In this document: piece by piece, positions 25,243 to 32,887 of the stretch
How positions within the stretch are numbered: position 1 is the stretch's first letter
How the letters are laid out: each line of letters opens with the position of its first letter
Assembly: GCA_021771715.1 (NCBI GenBank)
Contig: JAETOO010000002.1
Location: 1-64,000 of the forward strand
Source of the DNA: Oscillospiraceae bacterium
Lineage (GTDB): Bacteria > Bacillota > Clostridia > Lachnospirales > Lachnospiraceae
Direction: 5' to 3'
Length of the DNA stretch: 64,000 nt
Made by a program: the position numbers and the translations under genes
Notes under the pieces: generated by a model
What the model was told of the DNA's origin: nothing
The model's input: the letters and a program-made list of their open reading frames with translations, nothing else
Databases searched by the model: none

Positions 25243-26854
25243 GTTAGCCATTATCGACGATGAACCGCTCATTCAGCTGGGACTGCACTCTCTCGTCCAT
25301 TACAAGGAGCTGTCCCTCGTTCCCTGTGACTTTGTGAACACCGGAAATGATGCCCTCGCCCTGATCAAAGAACAGACGCCTGACATTGTTCTCCTGGACA
25401 TCTCGATGCCCAACATCGACGGACTTGACCTCATCTCGCGTATCCGCCAGGAGGGCGGCCACCTGCCTGTCTTTATCATTCTGACGAATTATGATGACTT
25501 TTCCTATGCCCAGGCTGCCATCCGACTGGACGTATCAGACTTTATCACAAAAATCGAGGTGAACGAGGAGATTCTGAACACGGCGCTCCAAAAGGCCATC
25601 CTGAAGGTGCAGGAAAAGACGCTGCCCTTCTCGGAAAAATCCTCCGCTCTGAACGTCCGCTCTGACCATTGGAACGCAAAGGCGTTGTTTTTTGACAAAT
25701 TGCTCAACCATTTTTTCTCAGAGCAGGCGGAGATAGACCTGAAAGCGGAGCTGGCGGCAAACGGAATCTCCGGTTCTCTGTACGGGGCTGTGTACGTTCG
25801 GCTGACCGGTCTTTGCAGAGAAGAAAATACCATCCGCATCACCCTCTGTTCTGCCGAGCTGATCGAGGACTGCATGAAAAAATATGTTCCCTGCTACGTG
25901 ACTCTCTGGGAAGCAGACGGCATTGTCTGTCTGTTTGGCTCTTCCGGCTCCCCCTCCGAGATTCGCTCTACGCTCGACCAGGCCCTGCGGTACACCTCCC
26001 ATATGCTGCACCGCTACACCAACCAGAAGGCCCGCATCGGTGTGGGACCTCTCTGCGCTGACCCCGCCGAGCTCCCGGACGCCTTCTCCAAAAGCCGTGA
26101 TCTCTGCCGGCACTCCCAGCAGGACGCCTCCCCTCTGTATTTCTCCGATTTCGCGCAGAAGGATGTTCCTGTCGCGGATCCGGGGGAATTCCATCTGTGC
26201 GAGTACCGGGAGACCCTGACAAATGCCTTTACTGCATATGATTCCCAGGCCATCACTCACGTTTTTGACCAGATTCTCCAGCGGTATGTCCACCCCGAAT
26301 GCCCGCTTTGCAGTATTCTGTCCATCTGCTTCAGTTTGTTCTACTTTACCAGCATTCTGCTTCCGAACACGGACGGGTTCGCCCCCGAGCTGTTCGGAGA
26401 GTACCTCGATCCCGTGGAGTCCATCCGCAGCATCAAGAATCTGGAGGATGCTGCCGGCTGGATCACGGCGCTGCGGGATGCGCTCGCCAACCGCGCCGAC
26501 GAAAATCTGCTGCACAGCAAAAACTGGCTGGTTCCCAGCATCATGGACTACATCAACAACCACTCAAACCAGACGCTGTCCCTGCAGGAGGTCGCCGACG
26601 CGTTCGACAAATCCCCTGCCTACATCAGTACGCTGTTCAAAAAACACTGTGCCATGAGCTTCTCCGAATACGTGAGAAGCGCAAAGCTGACCAGGGCAAA
26701 GCAGCTGCTGGCAGACGGCTGCAAAATCAAGGAAGTCGCCGATCTGCTTGGCTACAGCGACCCCTACTATTTCAGCAAGCTCTTCAAGAAGGCGGAAAAC
26801 ATGTCGCCCTCTGAATACATTTATTCTCTGGGCCGCAATTCTCTGAACCGCTGA
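25235..26854 (+). CDS. YesN-type AraC-family response regulator
   Basis: This is a response regulator of 539 residues with an N-terminal receiver (aspartate in IVLLDISMPNIDGLDL, near residue 54), a long middle region and a C-terminal AraC-type double helix-turn-helix (LSLQEVADAFDKSPAYISTL then KEVADLLGYSDPYYFSKLF). The start is GTG at 25235 with AAGGAGG upstream, overlapping the kinase gene. Together the two should sense an extracellular sugar and activate the divergent transporter/GH51 operon. Confidence 0.93.
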   Translation: MYKLAIIDDEPLIQLGLHSLVHYKELSLVPCDFVNTGNDALALIKEQTPDIVLLDISMPNIDGLDLISRIRQEGGHLPVFIILTNYDDFSYAQAAIRLDVSDFITKIEVNEEILNTALQKAILKVQEKTLPFSEKSSALNVRSDHWNAKALFFDKLLNHFFSEQAEIDLKAELAANGISGSLYGAVYVRLTGLCREENTIRITLCSAELIEDCMKKYVPCYVTLWEADGIVCLFGSSGSPSEIRSTLDQALRYTSHMLHRYTNQKARIGVGPLCADPAELPDAFSKSRDLCRHSQQDASPLYFSDFAQKDVPVADPGEFHLCEYRETLTNAFTAYDSQAITHVFDQILQRYVHPECPLCSILSICFSLFYFTSILLPNTDGFAPELFGEYLDPVESIRSIKNLEDAAGWITALRDALANRADENLLHSKNWLVPSIMDYINNHSNQTLSLQEVADAFDKSPAYISTLFKKHCAMSFSEYVRSAKLTRAKQLLADGCKIKEVADLLGYSDPYYFSKLFKKAENMSPSEYIYSLGRNSLNR

Positions 26855-26863
26855 AGAATTTCC

Positions 26864-26892
26864 TTGAAATTCCCCCATCCGCGGTATATAAT
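26864..26892 (+). promoter_or_regulatory. Strong promoter of the thiC transcript
   Basis: TTGAAA (26864-26869) and TATAAT (26887-26892) are separated by 17 bases, and the TPP riboswitch begins about 12 bases downstream. It starts ten bases after the stop codon of the AraC-type regulator. Confidence 0.85.
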
Positions 26893-26902
26893 GGGGTGGA
26901 AT

Positions 26903-26990
26903 CAACAGGGGAGCTTGTAGGACAGGCTGAGAGGAAGGTGGGACCTTCGACCCTTATACCTGATGCGGATAATGCCGTCGTAGGAAATCA
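26903..26990 (+). ncRNA. TPP riboswitch (thi box)
   Basis: The conserved TPP aptamer elements occur in order: ACAGGGGAGC, then GGCTGAGAGG, then a variable P3 hairpin (AAGGTGGGACCTT), then GACCCTTATACCTGATGCGGAT and AATGCCGTCGTAGGAA. (This pyrimidine/pyrophosphate core is split here by position.) A terminator follows at 27006-27035 and thiC is the downstream gene, so TPP binding should favour termination. Confidence 0.95.
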
Positions 26991-27005
26991 TAGTTCGACT
27001 TTCGT

Positions 27006-27035
27006 GGAGGTATCGTATTCGATGCCTCCTTTTTT
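27006..27035 (+). terminator. Riboswitch expression-platform terminator
   Basis: GGAGGTATCG (27006-27015) pairs fully with CGATGCCTCC (27020-27029) around TATT and is followed by six T. It ends about 310 bases before thiC, so the coding region is reached only by transcripts that read through. Confidence 0.9.
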
Positions 27036-27152
27036 CGGCCGAAGCGCTGAGGTTCTGTGACAGCCACTTTATCCGCCGCAGAGGGAGGGCAGAGCGGCCG
27101 CCGTGGCTCTATCACCGGCACGGTATGAACGGGTCGGGGCTGCCCTGAAAAC

Positions 27153-27308
27153 GGCTCATGGCCGCAGACCGGCTCGCAGCCATAGACCGATTCGCAGCCG
27201 TAGATCGGCTCGCAGCCACAGACCGGCTCGCAGCCGCGAACCGGCTCACAGCTGCAGACCGACTCGCAGCCGCAGACTGACTCACGTCCACAGACCGGCT
27301 CGCAGCGC
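27153..27308. repeat. 18-bp tandem repeats in the thiC leader
   Basis: Eight units and a partial ninth follow each other with an exact 18-base period starting at 27153. The consensus is GGCTCGCAGCCGCAGACC with one to four changes per copy. The tract lies between the riboswitch terminator and the thiC ribosome binding site. It is open in several frames on both strands, but no frame has a credible start with a ribosome binding site. Confidence 0.9.
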
Positions 27309-27344
27309 CTGCAACGCAACTGCTATCAGAAAGGAGAACATACT

Positions 27345-28649
27345 ATGAGAACGTACACAACCCAGATGGACGCCGCGAGGCGCGGCATCATCACCCCTGA
27401 AATGAAGGCTGTCGCGGCAAAGGAATCCCGCACAGAAGAGGAGATCCGCGATCTTGTCGCCCGGGGGCAGGTCGTCATCTGCGCCAACCGCCTGCACACC
27501 TGCCTTGACCCCAACGGCGTGGGCTCCATGCTCCGCACCAAGATCAACGTCAACCTCGGCGTGTCCAGGGACTGCAAGGACTACGACGTCGAGCTGCAGA
27601 AGGTCCTCGCCGCCGTCGACATGGGCGCGGAGGCGATCATGGATCTCTCCTCGCACGGGGACACGCAGCCTTTCCGCCGGAAGCTGACGAGCGAATGCCC
27701 CGCCATGATCGGGACCGTCCCGGTCTACGACAGCGTGATCCACTACCAGCGGGACCTCGCGACGCTCACGGCAAAAGATTTCATCGACGTGATCCGGCTC
27801 CACGCCGAGGACGGTGTGGACTTTGTCACGCTCCACTGCGGCATCACGCGCAAGACGATCGAGCAGATCCGGCTGCACAAGCGAAAGATGAACATCGTCT
27901 CCCGCGGCGGTTCGCTCGTGTTCGCGTGGATGAGCATGACCGGCGAGGAGAACCCCTTCTACGAATACTTTGACGAGATCCTCGACATCTGCCGTGCGTA
28001 CGATGTGACCATCTCGCTCGGCGACGCCTGCCGTCCCGGCTGTCTCGCCGACGCAAGCGATGTCTGCCAAATCGAGGAGCTCGTCCGCCTAGGCGAGCTG
28101 ACCAAGCGGGCCTGGGCGAAGGATGTGCAGGTCATGGTCGAGGGCCCGGGGCATATGCCGATGGATCAGATTGAAGCCAACATGAAGCTGCAGCAGACGC
28201 TGTGCATGGGTGCGCCCTTCTACGTGCTCGGCCCCATCGTCACCGACATCGCGCCCGGCTACGACCACATCACCGCGGCGATCGGCGGCGCCATCGCGGC
28301 CGCCTCGGGTGCGGCCTTCCTCTGCTACGTGACCCCGGCCGAGCACCTGGCGCTCCCGAACGTCGATGACGTCAAGCAGGGCATCATCGCCTCCCGGATC
28401 GCAGCGCATGCGGCGGACATCGCAAAGAAAGTCCCCCACGCGCGCGACCTCGACGACGCGATGGCCGACGCCAGGAGGACCTTCGACTGGGAGAAGCAGT
28501 GGGAGTGCTCCATCGACCCCGAAACCGCCAGACACATCCGCGAGGACCGCGCCCCCGAGCACGAGGACAGCTGCTCCATGTGCGGCAAGTTCTGCGCGGT
28601 GCGCAGCATGAACAAGGCGCTGAGCGGCGAGTACATCGATATTCTGTGA
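27345..28649 (+). CDS. thiC: Phosphomethylpyrimidine synthase ThiC
   Basis: This radical-SAM enzyme converts aminoimidazole ribotide to hydroxymethylpyrimidine phosphate in thiamine synthesis. It has 434 residues, the short form lacking the N-terminal extension of proteobacterial ThiC. The C-terminal CSMCGKFC (near residue 410) supplies the CX2CX4C cluster ligands characteristic of the family. Conserved segments such as [15 protein letters not shown] and [13 protein letters not shown] are intact. The ATG at 27345 has AAAGGAG upstream. Regulation is by the TPP riboswitch. No other thiamine genes are adjacent. Confidence 0.97.
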   Translation: MRTYTTQMDAARRGIITPEMKAVAAKESRTEEEIRDLVARGQVVICANRLHTCLDPNGVGSMLRTKINVNLGVSRDCKDYDVELQKVLAAVDMGAEAIMDLSSHGDTQPFRRKLTSECPAMIGTVPVYDSVIHYQRDLATLTAKDFIDVIRLHAEDGVDFVTLHCGITRKTIEQIRLHKRKMNIVSRGGSLVFAWMSMTGEENPFYEYFDEILDICRAYDVTISLGDACRPGCLADASDVCQIEELVRLGELTKRAWAKDVQVMVEGPGHMPMDQIEANMKLQQTLCMGAPFYVLGPIVTDIAPGYDHITAAIGGAIAAASGAAFLCYVTPAEHLALPNVDDVKQGIIASRIAAHAADIAKKVPHARDLDDAMADARRTFDWEKQWECSIDPETARHIREDRAPEHEDSCSMCGKFCAVRSMNKALSGEYIDIL

Positions 28650-28705
28650 TGAGATCTAACTTTGTCTGAGAGAAATTCTCTCAACCCAGTGTTTACCGGA
28701 ATCGT

Positions 28706-28802
28706 AAAAAAGCCTGAGAGGGCATTGTTAAACTGCAGACAGCTACAACTGATATCAGCACTTGTACCTGCCTTGCAGTTCTCGGCATCCCTCCCAGGCT
28801 TA
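28706..28802. repeat. Nested foldback element downstream of thiC
   Basis: AGCCTG near 28711 pairs with CAGGCT ending at 28800, with adjoining AGGG/CCCT. Inside, AACTGCA (28731-28737) pairs with TGCAGTT (28774-28780), and CTGATATCAG is palindromic at the centre. No open reading frame is credible here. A separate small palindrome TGAGAGAAATTCTCTCA lies at about 28668-28684. The rest of 28650-28935 shows nothing recognisable. Confidence 0.5.
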
Positions 28803-28935
28803 GCATATGATTCTTTCCTGTAATTCAGTGCCTCCGCCAGTTCTGCACATACGCATTCCGCATTCTTCAGCACTCTTCCGGCTCTGCGCACAGTCATTCC
28901 ATAGTCCACAATGCCTCTTTCCGTTCTGCATATGC

Positions 28936-29025
28936 TCACTCCATATTCTTCAGTGCTTCCTCCATCGAAATCTTCCGGATGCGCCGGAAGTCGATACACG
29001 CTACGATCAGATACTCGCACAGCAT
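28936..29025 (-). CDS. Possible 29-residue peptide or gene remnant
   Basis: An ATG 12 bases after the GyrI-like gene's stop opens a 29-codon frame (MLCEYLIVACIDFRRIRKIS, then MEEALKNME). It looks like real protein text, but only a weak GTGGAA precedes the start. It may be the remnant of a longer gene; no family was recognised. Confidence 0.2.
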   Translation of the reverse strand: MLCEYLIVACIDFRRIRKISMEEALKNME

Positions 29026-29037
29026 TTCCACGAACTG

Positions 29038-29928
29038 CTACTCCGGTCTCTTTACGGGGTGCCGAATCACCGTCTTGCGCCTCTCCGGCGCCACGCGCCT
29101 CGCATCCGAGAGGTAGATCTCGTGGTGCAGCCGCTCCGCGGAAAAATCATTCTCGTATCCGTTTTCCTGAAGAAATTTATCCATCAGCGCCACCGTGGCC
29201 GGCTCTGCATCGTAGGATCCTATGTGCATACACTGGACACACAGGCCCTCCTTTATCGTCAGATACTCTACCTTGGAGTAATCCTGCTGCTTCTTCCGCT
29301 CTGCCTCCGCGACCGCCCACCGGAAGTCCTCCTCCGTCACAAAGTCCGGCAGACGGATCACCGAAATCCAGCAGAAGTCCTGCTTCCGGCTGTAATCAAT
29401 TCCCCACGCGCGCTGCTCTCCGATGCCCGGCTGCACCGCCCCCGTCTGTGCGGCGTCGGACTGCTCCACGCTCGCCTGTGCAGTGCTATCCTGTGTGACG
29501 CCGAACCGCTCCACGCTCGCCTGCGCAGCGCTATCCTGTGTGATGCCGGACCGCTCCACGCTCGCCTGCGCAGCGCTCTCCTGCGCGATGCCGGACTGCA
29601 CCACGCTCGCCTGCGCAGCACTCACCTGCGCCGCGCCGGACCGCTCTACGCTCGCCTGCATCTTGTCCTCCTGCCACCAGAATCCCTCCAGCGGCGGCAC
29701 CACGTAGTCAAAGTAGCCGTCAATCCTGTGGCTCCCCTTTTTACTCATCTTGATCGTAAAAGCGATTCCGTAAAGCAGCCCTATAGCCTCCTTATACGCT
29801 CCGCCTTCCTCGTTGGGATCGCCCTTGCCCCGCACTGCGATAAAGTTCATCTCCGGAATCTCCACAATCTCCGGGTGATTCTTCGGCAGGTAAAATTCTT
29901 TGTACTCCTTCTTATAGTCAAATGCCAT
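29038..29928 (-). CDS. GyrI-like small-molecule-binding protein with repeat insertion
   Basis: This is a stand-alone GyrI-like (SOUL/AraC effector-binding fold) protein, a family that binds or hydrolyses small hydrophobic ligands. The ATG at 29928 has AAGGAG upstream, giving 296 residues. The family text runs from KKEYKEFYLPKNHPEIVEIP through YVVPPLEGFWWQED, is interrupted by five 15-residue tandem repeats (about residues 93-167), and resumes at WGIDYSRKQDFCWISVIRLP to the end. Homologues normally join these two parts directly, so the repeats form an insertion in a loop of otherwise intact protein. Confidence 0.82.
   Translation of the reverse strand: MAFDYKKEYKEFYLPKNHPEIVEIPEMNFIAVRGKGDPNEEGGAYKEAIGLLYGIAFTIKMSKKGSHRIDGYFDYVVPPLEGFWWQEDKMQASVERSGAAQVSAAQASVVQSGIAQESAAQASVERSGITQDSAAQASVERFGVTQDSTAQASVEQSDAAQTGAVQPGIGEQRAWGIDYSRKQDFCWISVIRLPDFVTEEDFRWAVAEAERKKQQDYSKVEYLTIKEGLCVQCMHIGSYDAEPATVALMDKFLQENGYENDFSAERLHHEIYLSDARRVAPERRKTVIRHPVKRPE
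29426..29660 (-). repeat. 45-bp intragenic tandem repeats in the GyrI-like gene
   Basis: Five units with an exact 45-base period (the CTCGCCTGCGCAGCGCT block starts at 29471, 29516, 29561, 29606 and 29651) encode 15-residue repeats beginning ASVERSG and ending SAAQ. Units differ by a few substitutions, and all keep the frame. Confidence 0.9.
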
Positions 29929-30033
29929 CTTCCGGACTCCTTTCAAACTCAATGCTATCAGAGTCATCTTACCACAGCGGACACGACAGCTAGATGTCAT
30001 GTTCGCTGTGATTATCCTTCTTTTTTCCGCGCG

Positions 30034-31185
30034 TCAGCCAAATACTTTTTTCTGGCAGAAACGATATTTCCCTTTTCCATGTCCAAAAACCGGCTCAATA
30101 ACCCCGCGCGCTGCCATCTCCCGCAGAAGCTCAGACGCCCTGGACGGCTTTATATCAATTACTTCCATCACATCCGAACGCCCAAAGATTGCTTGTTTCG
30201 AAAATGTCTCACGCAATCTGAGAATATGACCTGCCGTTTTCGGTTGAAACATTTTTTCAATATCCGCTTTCGCAGAGTCAATGTTCGATTTCGCCGTTTC
30301 AATGTCCGGTTTTGCCATTTCAATGTCCGGTTTTGCCGTCCCAATATCCGTTTTTCCAGTTTCCTTGAATGTACCGCTGATGTGCAATGTCCGGTTATGA
30401 AGCGGATGATTCTCATTCAACAGCAGATTGCGCAAAAACAATTCCAGGTACTCCGTCGTCTCATGAATCCCGTTTTTCAGATCATTGTAATTCGCCCTGA
30501 CAAGAGAATTCCGAAAGTACCACGCATTCTCAGCAAAACTGTCATTTGTCACATCAAATCCCAATGTGTGCAGATACTTGATAAAAAACACGGCTGTCGT
30601 TCTGGTATTGCCCTCACCGAACATGTGAATCTGCCACAGCCTTGAAACGAACAGCGCAAGGTGATGAATAATCTCATCCATTGAGAGATTTCGATAGGAG
30701 AACTTTTTCTCTTCGGAAAAATCGTAGTCCAGAGTCGCCCGCAGCTCTGTTGCGCTGCCATAAAGCACTGTCGCCCCGCCGAGCACCCATTCCTTCTTCG
30801 TAATATTATAATCCCGAATACAGCCTGCATGGGAGTAGATGCCGGTGAACAACTTTCTGTGAATGGAAAGATACTCATTCGGCGTAAAGCTGAAGGCTCG
30901 CTCCGACAAAAGTGCAGCGATTCTGGCAGAGACCTTGTCAGCCTCCTCGGTGCGATCTTTCGTATCGCGAGCAGGATTTTCCTCGTAATAGGTCTGCAAA
31001 AGCGCATTTACCTCCTCAAAGGATATCTCGCCCTCGATATTACGAACAGCAGTATGCACCAGATATTCTGACGTCTTCAGCCCATCGACCGCCTGCAGAC
31101 CAATGGCCGTATGCCATGCATACCATTTGTCCCGCTTTGTCGGTTCGGACCCTTTTATATATTCCTGAAATGGGTCTTTCCTCAC
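30034..31185 (-). CDS. Fic-family protein
   Basis: This is a Fic/DOC-fold protein of 383 residues; such enzymes usually transfer AMP to target proteins. The core motif is HMFGEGNTRTTAVF (near residue 187), which keeps the catalytic histidine and the acidic and glycine residues but has GNTR where the canonical form is GNGR. An N-terminal NIEGEIS (near residue 50) resembles the inhibitory-helix motif of self-inhibited Fic proteins. A linker of five seven-residue repeats (around 276-310) joins a C-terminal winged helix-turn-helix (SDVMEVIDIKPSRASELLRE). The start is GTG at 31185 with GAGGTG seven bases upstream. Confidence 0.85.
   Translation of the reverse strand: MRKDPFQEYIKGSEPTKRDKWYAWHTAIGLQAVDGLKTSEYLVHTAVRNIEGEISFEEVNALLQTYYEENPARDTKDRTEEADKVSARIAALLSERAFSFTPNEYLSIHRKLFTGIYSHAGCIRDYNITKKEWVLGGATVLYGSATELRATLDYDFSEEKKFSYRNLSMDEIIHHLALFVSRLWQIHMFGEGNTRTTAVFFIKYLHTLGFDVTNDSFAENAWYFRNSLVRANYNDLKNGIHETTEYLELFLRNLLLNENHPLHNRTLHISGTFKETGKTDIGTAKPDIEMAKPDIETAKSNIDSAKADIEKMFQPKTAGHILRLRETFSKQAIFGRSDVMEVIDIKPSRASELLREMAARGVIEPVFGHGKGKYRFCQKKVFG
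30257..30361 (-). repeat. 21-bp intragenic tandem repeats in the Fic linker
   Basis: Five units with an exact 21-base period (TCAATGTCCGGTTTTGCC core, starts at 30257, 30278, 30299, 30320 and 30341) encode the heptads DIGTAKP, DIEMAKP, DIETAKS, NIDSAKA and DIEKMF. The heptad spacing would suit a helical or coiled-coil linker. Confidence 0.85.
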
Positions 31186-31247
31186 TCTATATCACCTCGC
31201 TGCTCTCTTTTTTTCTGCAGGAAATCCACCGCCTCCGCAGGTGTCAT
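31182..31247 (-). CDS. Possible 21-residue leader peptide coupled to fic
   Basis: ATG at 31247 opens a 21-codon frame (MTPAEAVDFLQKKREQRGDI, then E) whose TGA overlaps the GTG start of fic. It begins 3 bases after the GNAT gene stop and has no clear ribosome binding site. It could be a coupling peptide or the tail of a lost small antitoxin gene. Confidence 0.25.
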   Translation of the reverse strand: MTPAEAVDFLQKKREQRGDIE

Positions 31248-31250
31248 CTC

Positions 31251-31715
31251 TCAGGATCGCAAACCCTCAATTTCCCGTTCCAGCAGTACCAGATACTCTG
31301 TAGTCCCCTCCTCGAATTCTCTCCTGCCCGTTCTGTGAAAGCCGTGTGCCTCATAGAAGCGAATCGCGGCGGTATTCTTTTCTACCGCCCACAAAAACCT
31401 CGCGGAAGCGTTGGTCTTCGCAAATTCAATCAACTCTGCTCCGATGCCCTGATTCTGGAAAAAACAATCCACATACAGTTTCTTGATCTCCTCATCCTCC
31501 ACATGGATCAGCCCCTTGACAATCCCATCGTCATAAACCCAGATATGCTCCAGCATCCCCGGCGCTGCATACTCCTCGGCCACAGACAGTACCTGCAGCT
31601 CGCCAAAGGAATACGCATCGTTTTTGAAGATGGGCCGGAACGTGATCCGTCTCACAAATACCAAAATCTCTGCAATTCTGGAAAGATCCTGTGTCGTTGC
31701 CTTTCGTATATGCAT
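31251..31715 (-). CDS. GNAT-family N-acetyltransferase
   Basis: This is an acetyl-CoA-dependent N-acetyltransferase of 154 residues, the usual single-domain GNAT length. The acetyl-CoA-binding loop appears as LYVDCFFQNQGIGAELIEFA (around residue 86), where QNQGIG is the QxxGxG/A motif. The C-terminal NTAAIRFYEAHGFHRTGRRE is the standard motif-B region. The ATG at 31715 has GGAGGA upstream. The substrate is unknown. It lies in a run of small minus-strand genes with fic downstream. Confidence 0.9.
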   Translation of the reverse strand: MHIRKATTQDLSRIAEILVFVRRITFRPIFKNDAYSFGELQVLSVAEEYAAPGMLEHIWVYDDGIVKGLIHVEDEEIKKLYVDCFFQNQGIGAELIEFAKTNASARFLWAVEKNTAAIRFYEAHGFHRTGRREFEEGTTEYLVLLEREIEGLRS

Positions 31716-31786
31716 TTGTCTCCTCCATTTTTACACGGTCTCAGGCAATCTGCCCGCGCAGGCATCACCTGCCATATTCCATATCC

Positions 31787-32344
31787 CTACTTGAGCTTCG
31801 CTCCGTCCCGGAACGCATTGCCCACCTTCTCGCCGATCACATGGTAAGCATTCCCCACCGGATCAAAGGTAATCGGGGCCAGCTTCCTCACGTCAATTTT
31901 CCCGTCCGTGAGAATGCGCTCATCGGCGCTCACATTGACGATCTCGCCGAAGAGGTGACAGCTTTCCGGATCGTAGCTGATCAGCCTGCACTCCAGCGTC
32001 ATCGGCAGCTCCTCGATGAGCGGCGCGTCCACATATTCAGCCTTTGTGGTATGGAAGCCCGCCTTTTCCATCTTGTCCTGCGCGTTGTTGCCGGATACGA
32101 TGCCGACGTAATCACAGGCAGCCATCTGCTCTGCCGTAGCCATGCTCACGGTGAACGCTTTCCTCGCCAGAATATTCTTCGTCGTCTTATGGCCGGCGCT
32201 GATGCACATGCACAGCTCCGTATCACAGCTGATGCCGCCCCAGGCCGCATTCATCGCATTGGCCCTGTCATCCTCGTCGTAGCTCCCGATTATAAAGACC
32301 GGCTGCGGATACGTCCACGGTTTTGCTCCAAAATTCTTTCTCAT
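31787..32344 (-). CDS. Flavin reductase-like FMN-binding split-barrel protein
   Basis: This is a flavoprotein of the flavin reductase/FMN-binding split-barrel family, 185 residues. The ATG at 32344 has GGAGG eight bases upstream. NAMNAAWGGISCDTELCMCI and HKTTKNILARKAFTVSMATA are family-typical FMN-contacting stretches. Members reduce flavins or act as NAD(P)H-dependent oxidoreductases; the substrate cannot be inferred. It follows the MmcQ/YjbR gene by 17 bases and is probably co-transcribed with it. Confidence 0.88.
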   Translation of the reverse strand: MRKNFGAKPWTYPQPVFIIGSYDEDDRANAMNAAWGGISCDTELCMCISAGHKTTKNILARKAFTVSMATAEQMAACDYVGIVSGNNAQDKMEKAGFHTTKAEYVDAPLIEELPMTLECRLISYDPESCHLFGEIVNVSADERILTDGKIDVRKLAPITFDPVGNAYHVIGEKVGNAFRDGAKLK

Positions 32345-32361
32345 TGTCAAATCCTCCTCGT

Positions 32362-32832
32362 CTATTTTTTCTTGCTTTTCTTTTTTGCTGCTGTCAGATC
32401 ATAGCTGAAATCAATCAGCTTTTTTATCTCCTCACCCGGCACGCTGCCATCCAGCCGAATGGTGAGCCACTGCTCCTTGTTCATGTGATACGCCGGGTGA
32501 AATCCTTCCCGCATCCGCAGCATGCCGCCCAGCATCGGATCACATTTCACAGTGACGGCATCCACCATGCCATCGCCCAGAAGCCCCAGCTTGCCGCGCC
32601 CGACTTCCATCACCAGGCCGTACCACTTGCTGTTGCTCTTGTGCCGCAGGACGGCGTTCGCGTCGAACCAGGGATAGTCCGGATCCGTGCCGTATTTTGT
32701 TTTCACATAGTCAAATACATCCTGTCGATTCATAGGCCTCCCATCTTCTGTTTTTGCTGCCTCCCATTCTTCTCTCAGCCATCGGATAGACTGCTGCCTT
32801 CCGTTTCTGTCATCGCTCACCGCCTTTTTCAC
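32362..32832 (-). CDS. MmcQ/YjbR-family protein
   Basis: This is a CyaY-like-fold protein of the MmcQ/YjbR family (often annotated DNA-binding; function uncertain). The family domain runs from MNRQDVFDYVKTKYGTDPDY to the lysine-rich end. The start is uncertain. The outer GTG at 32832 gives 156 residues with a 33-residue extension, whereas the ATG at 32733 gives the usual family start but has GGGAGG only three bases away. The frame continues open upstream into the end of the APH gene with protein-like text (DKWQLGDKLFEVVKK), which suggests a fused fragment of another gene. Confidence 0.8.
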   Translation of the reverse strand: MKKAVSDDRNGRQQSIRWLREEWEAAKTEDGRPMNRQDVFDYVKTKYGTDPDYPWFDANAVLRHKSNSKWYGLVMEVGRGKLGLLGDGMVDAVTVKCDPMLGGMLRMREGFHPAYHMNKEQWLTIRLDGSVPGEEIKKLIDFSYDLTAAKKKSKKK

Positions 32833-32887
32833 AACTTCAAAGAGCTTGTCGCCAAGCTGCCACTTGTCCCGCGTGCGGTGTCGCAGA

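Noticed and set aside
27153-27308. CRISPR array in the thiC leader or at 5721-5912
   Set aside because: Units are contiguous with no unique spacers of constant length, and no cas genes are present in the window.
26954-27319. Cysteine-rich minus-strand frame across the 18-bp repeats ([15 protein letters not shown] units)
   Set aside because: It looks like a repetitive secreted protein, but the frame arises only because 18 is a multiple of three. It runs antisense across the riboswitch terminator and has no ribosome binding site.
28325-29020. Minus-strand frame of 231 codons overlapping the thiC end
   Set aside because: Its second half is the antisense of thiC and its first half is low-complexity intergenic text without a start signal. 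A different frame in the same stretch gave the more protein-like 29-residue fragment.
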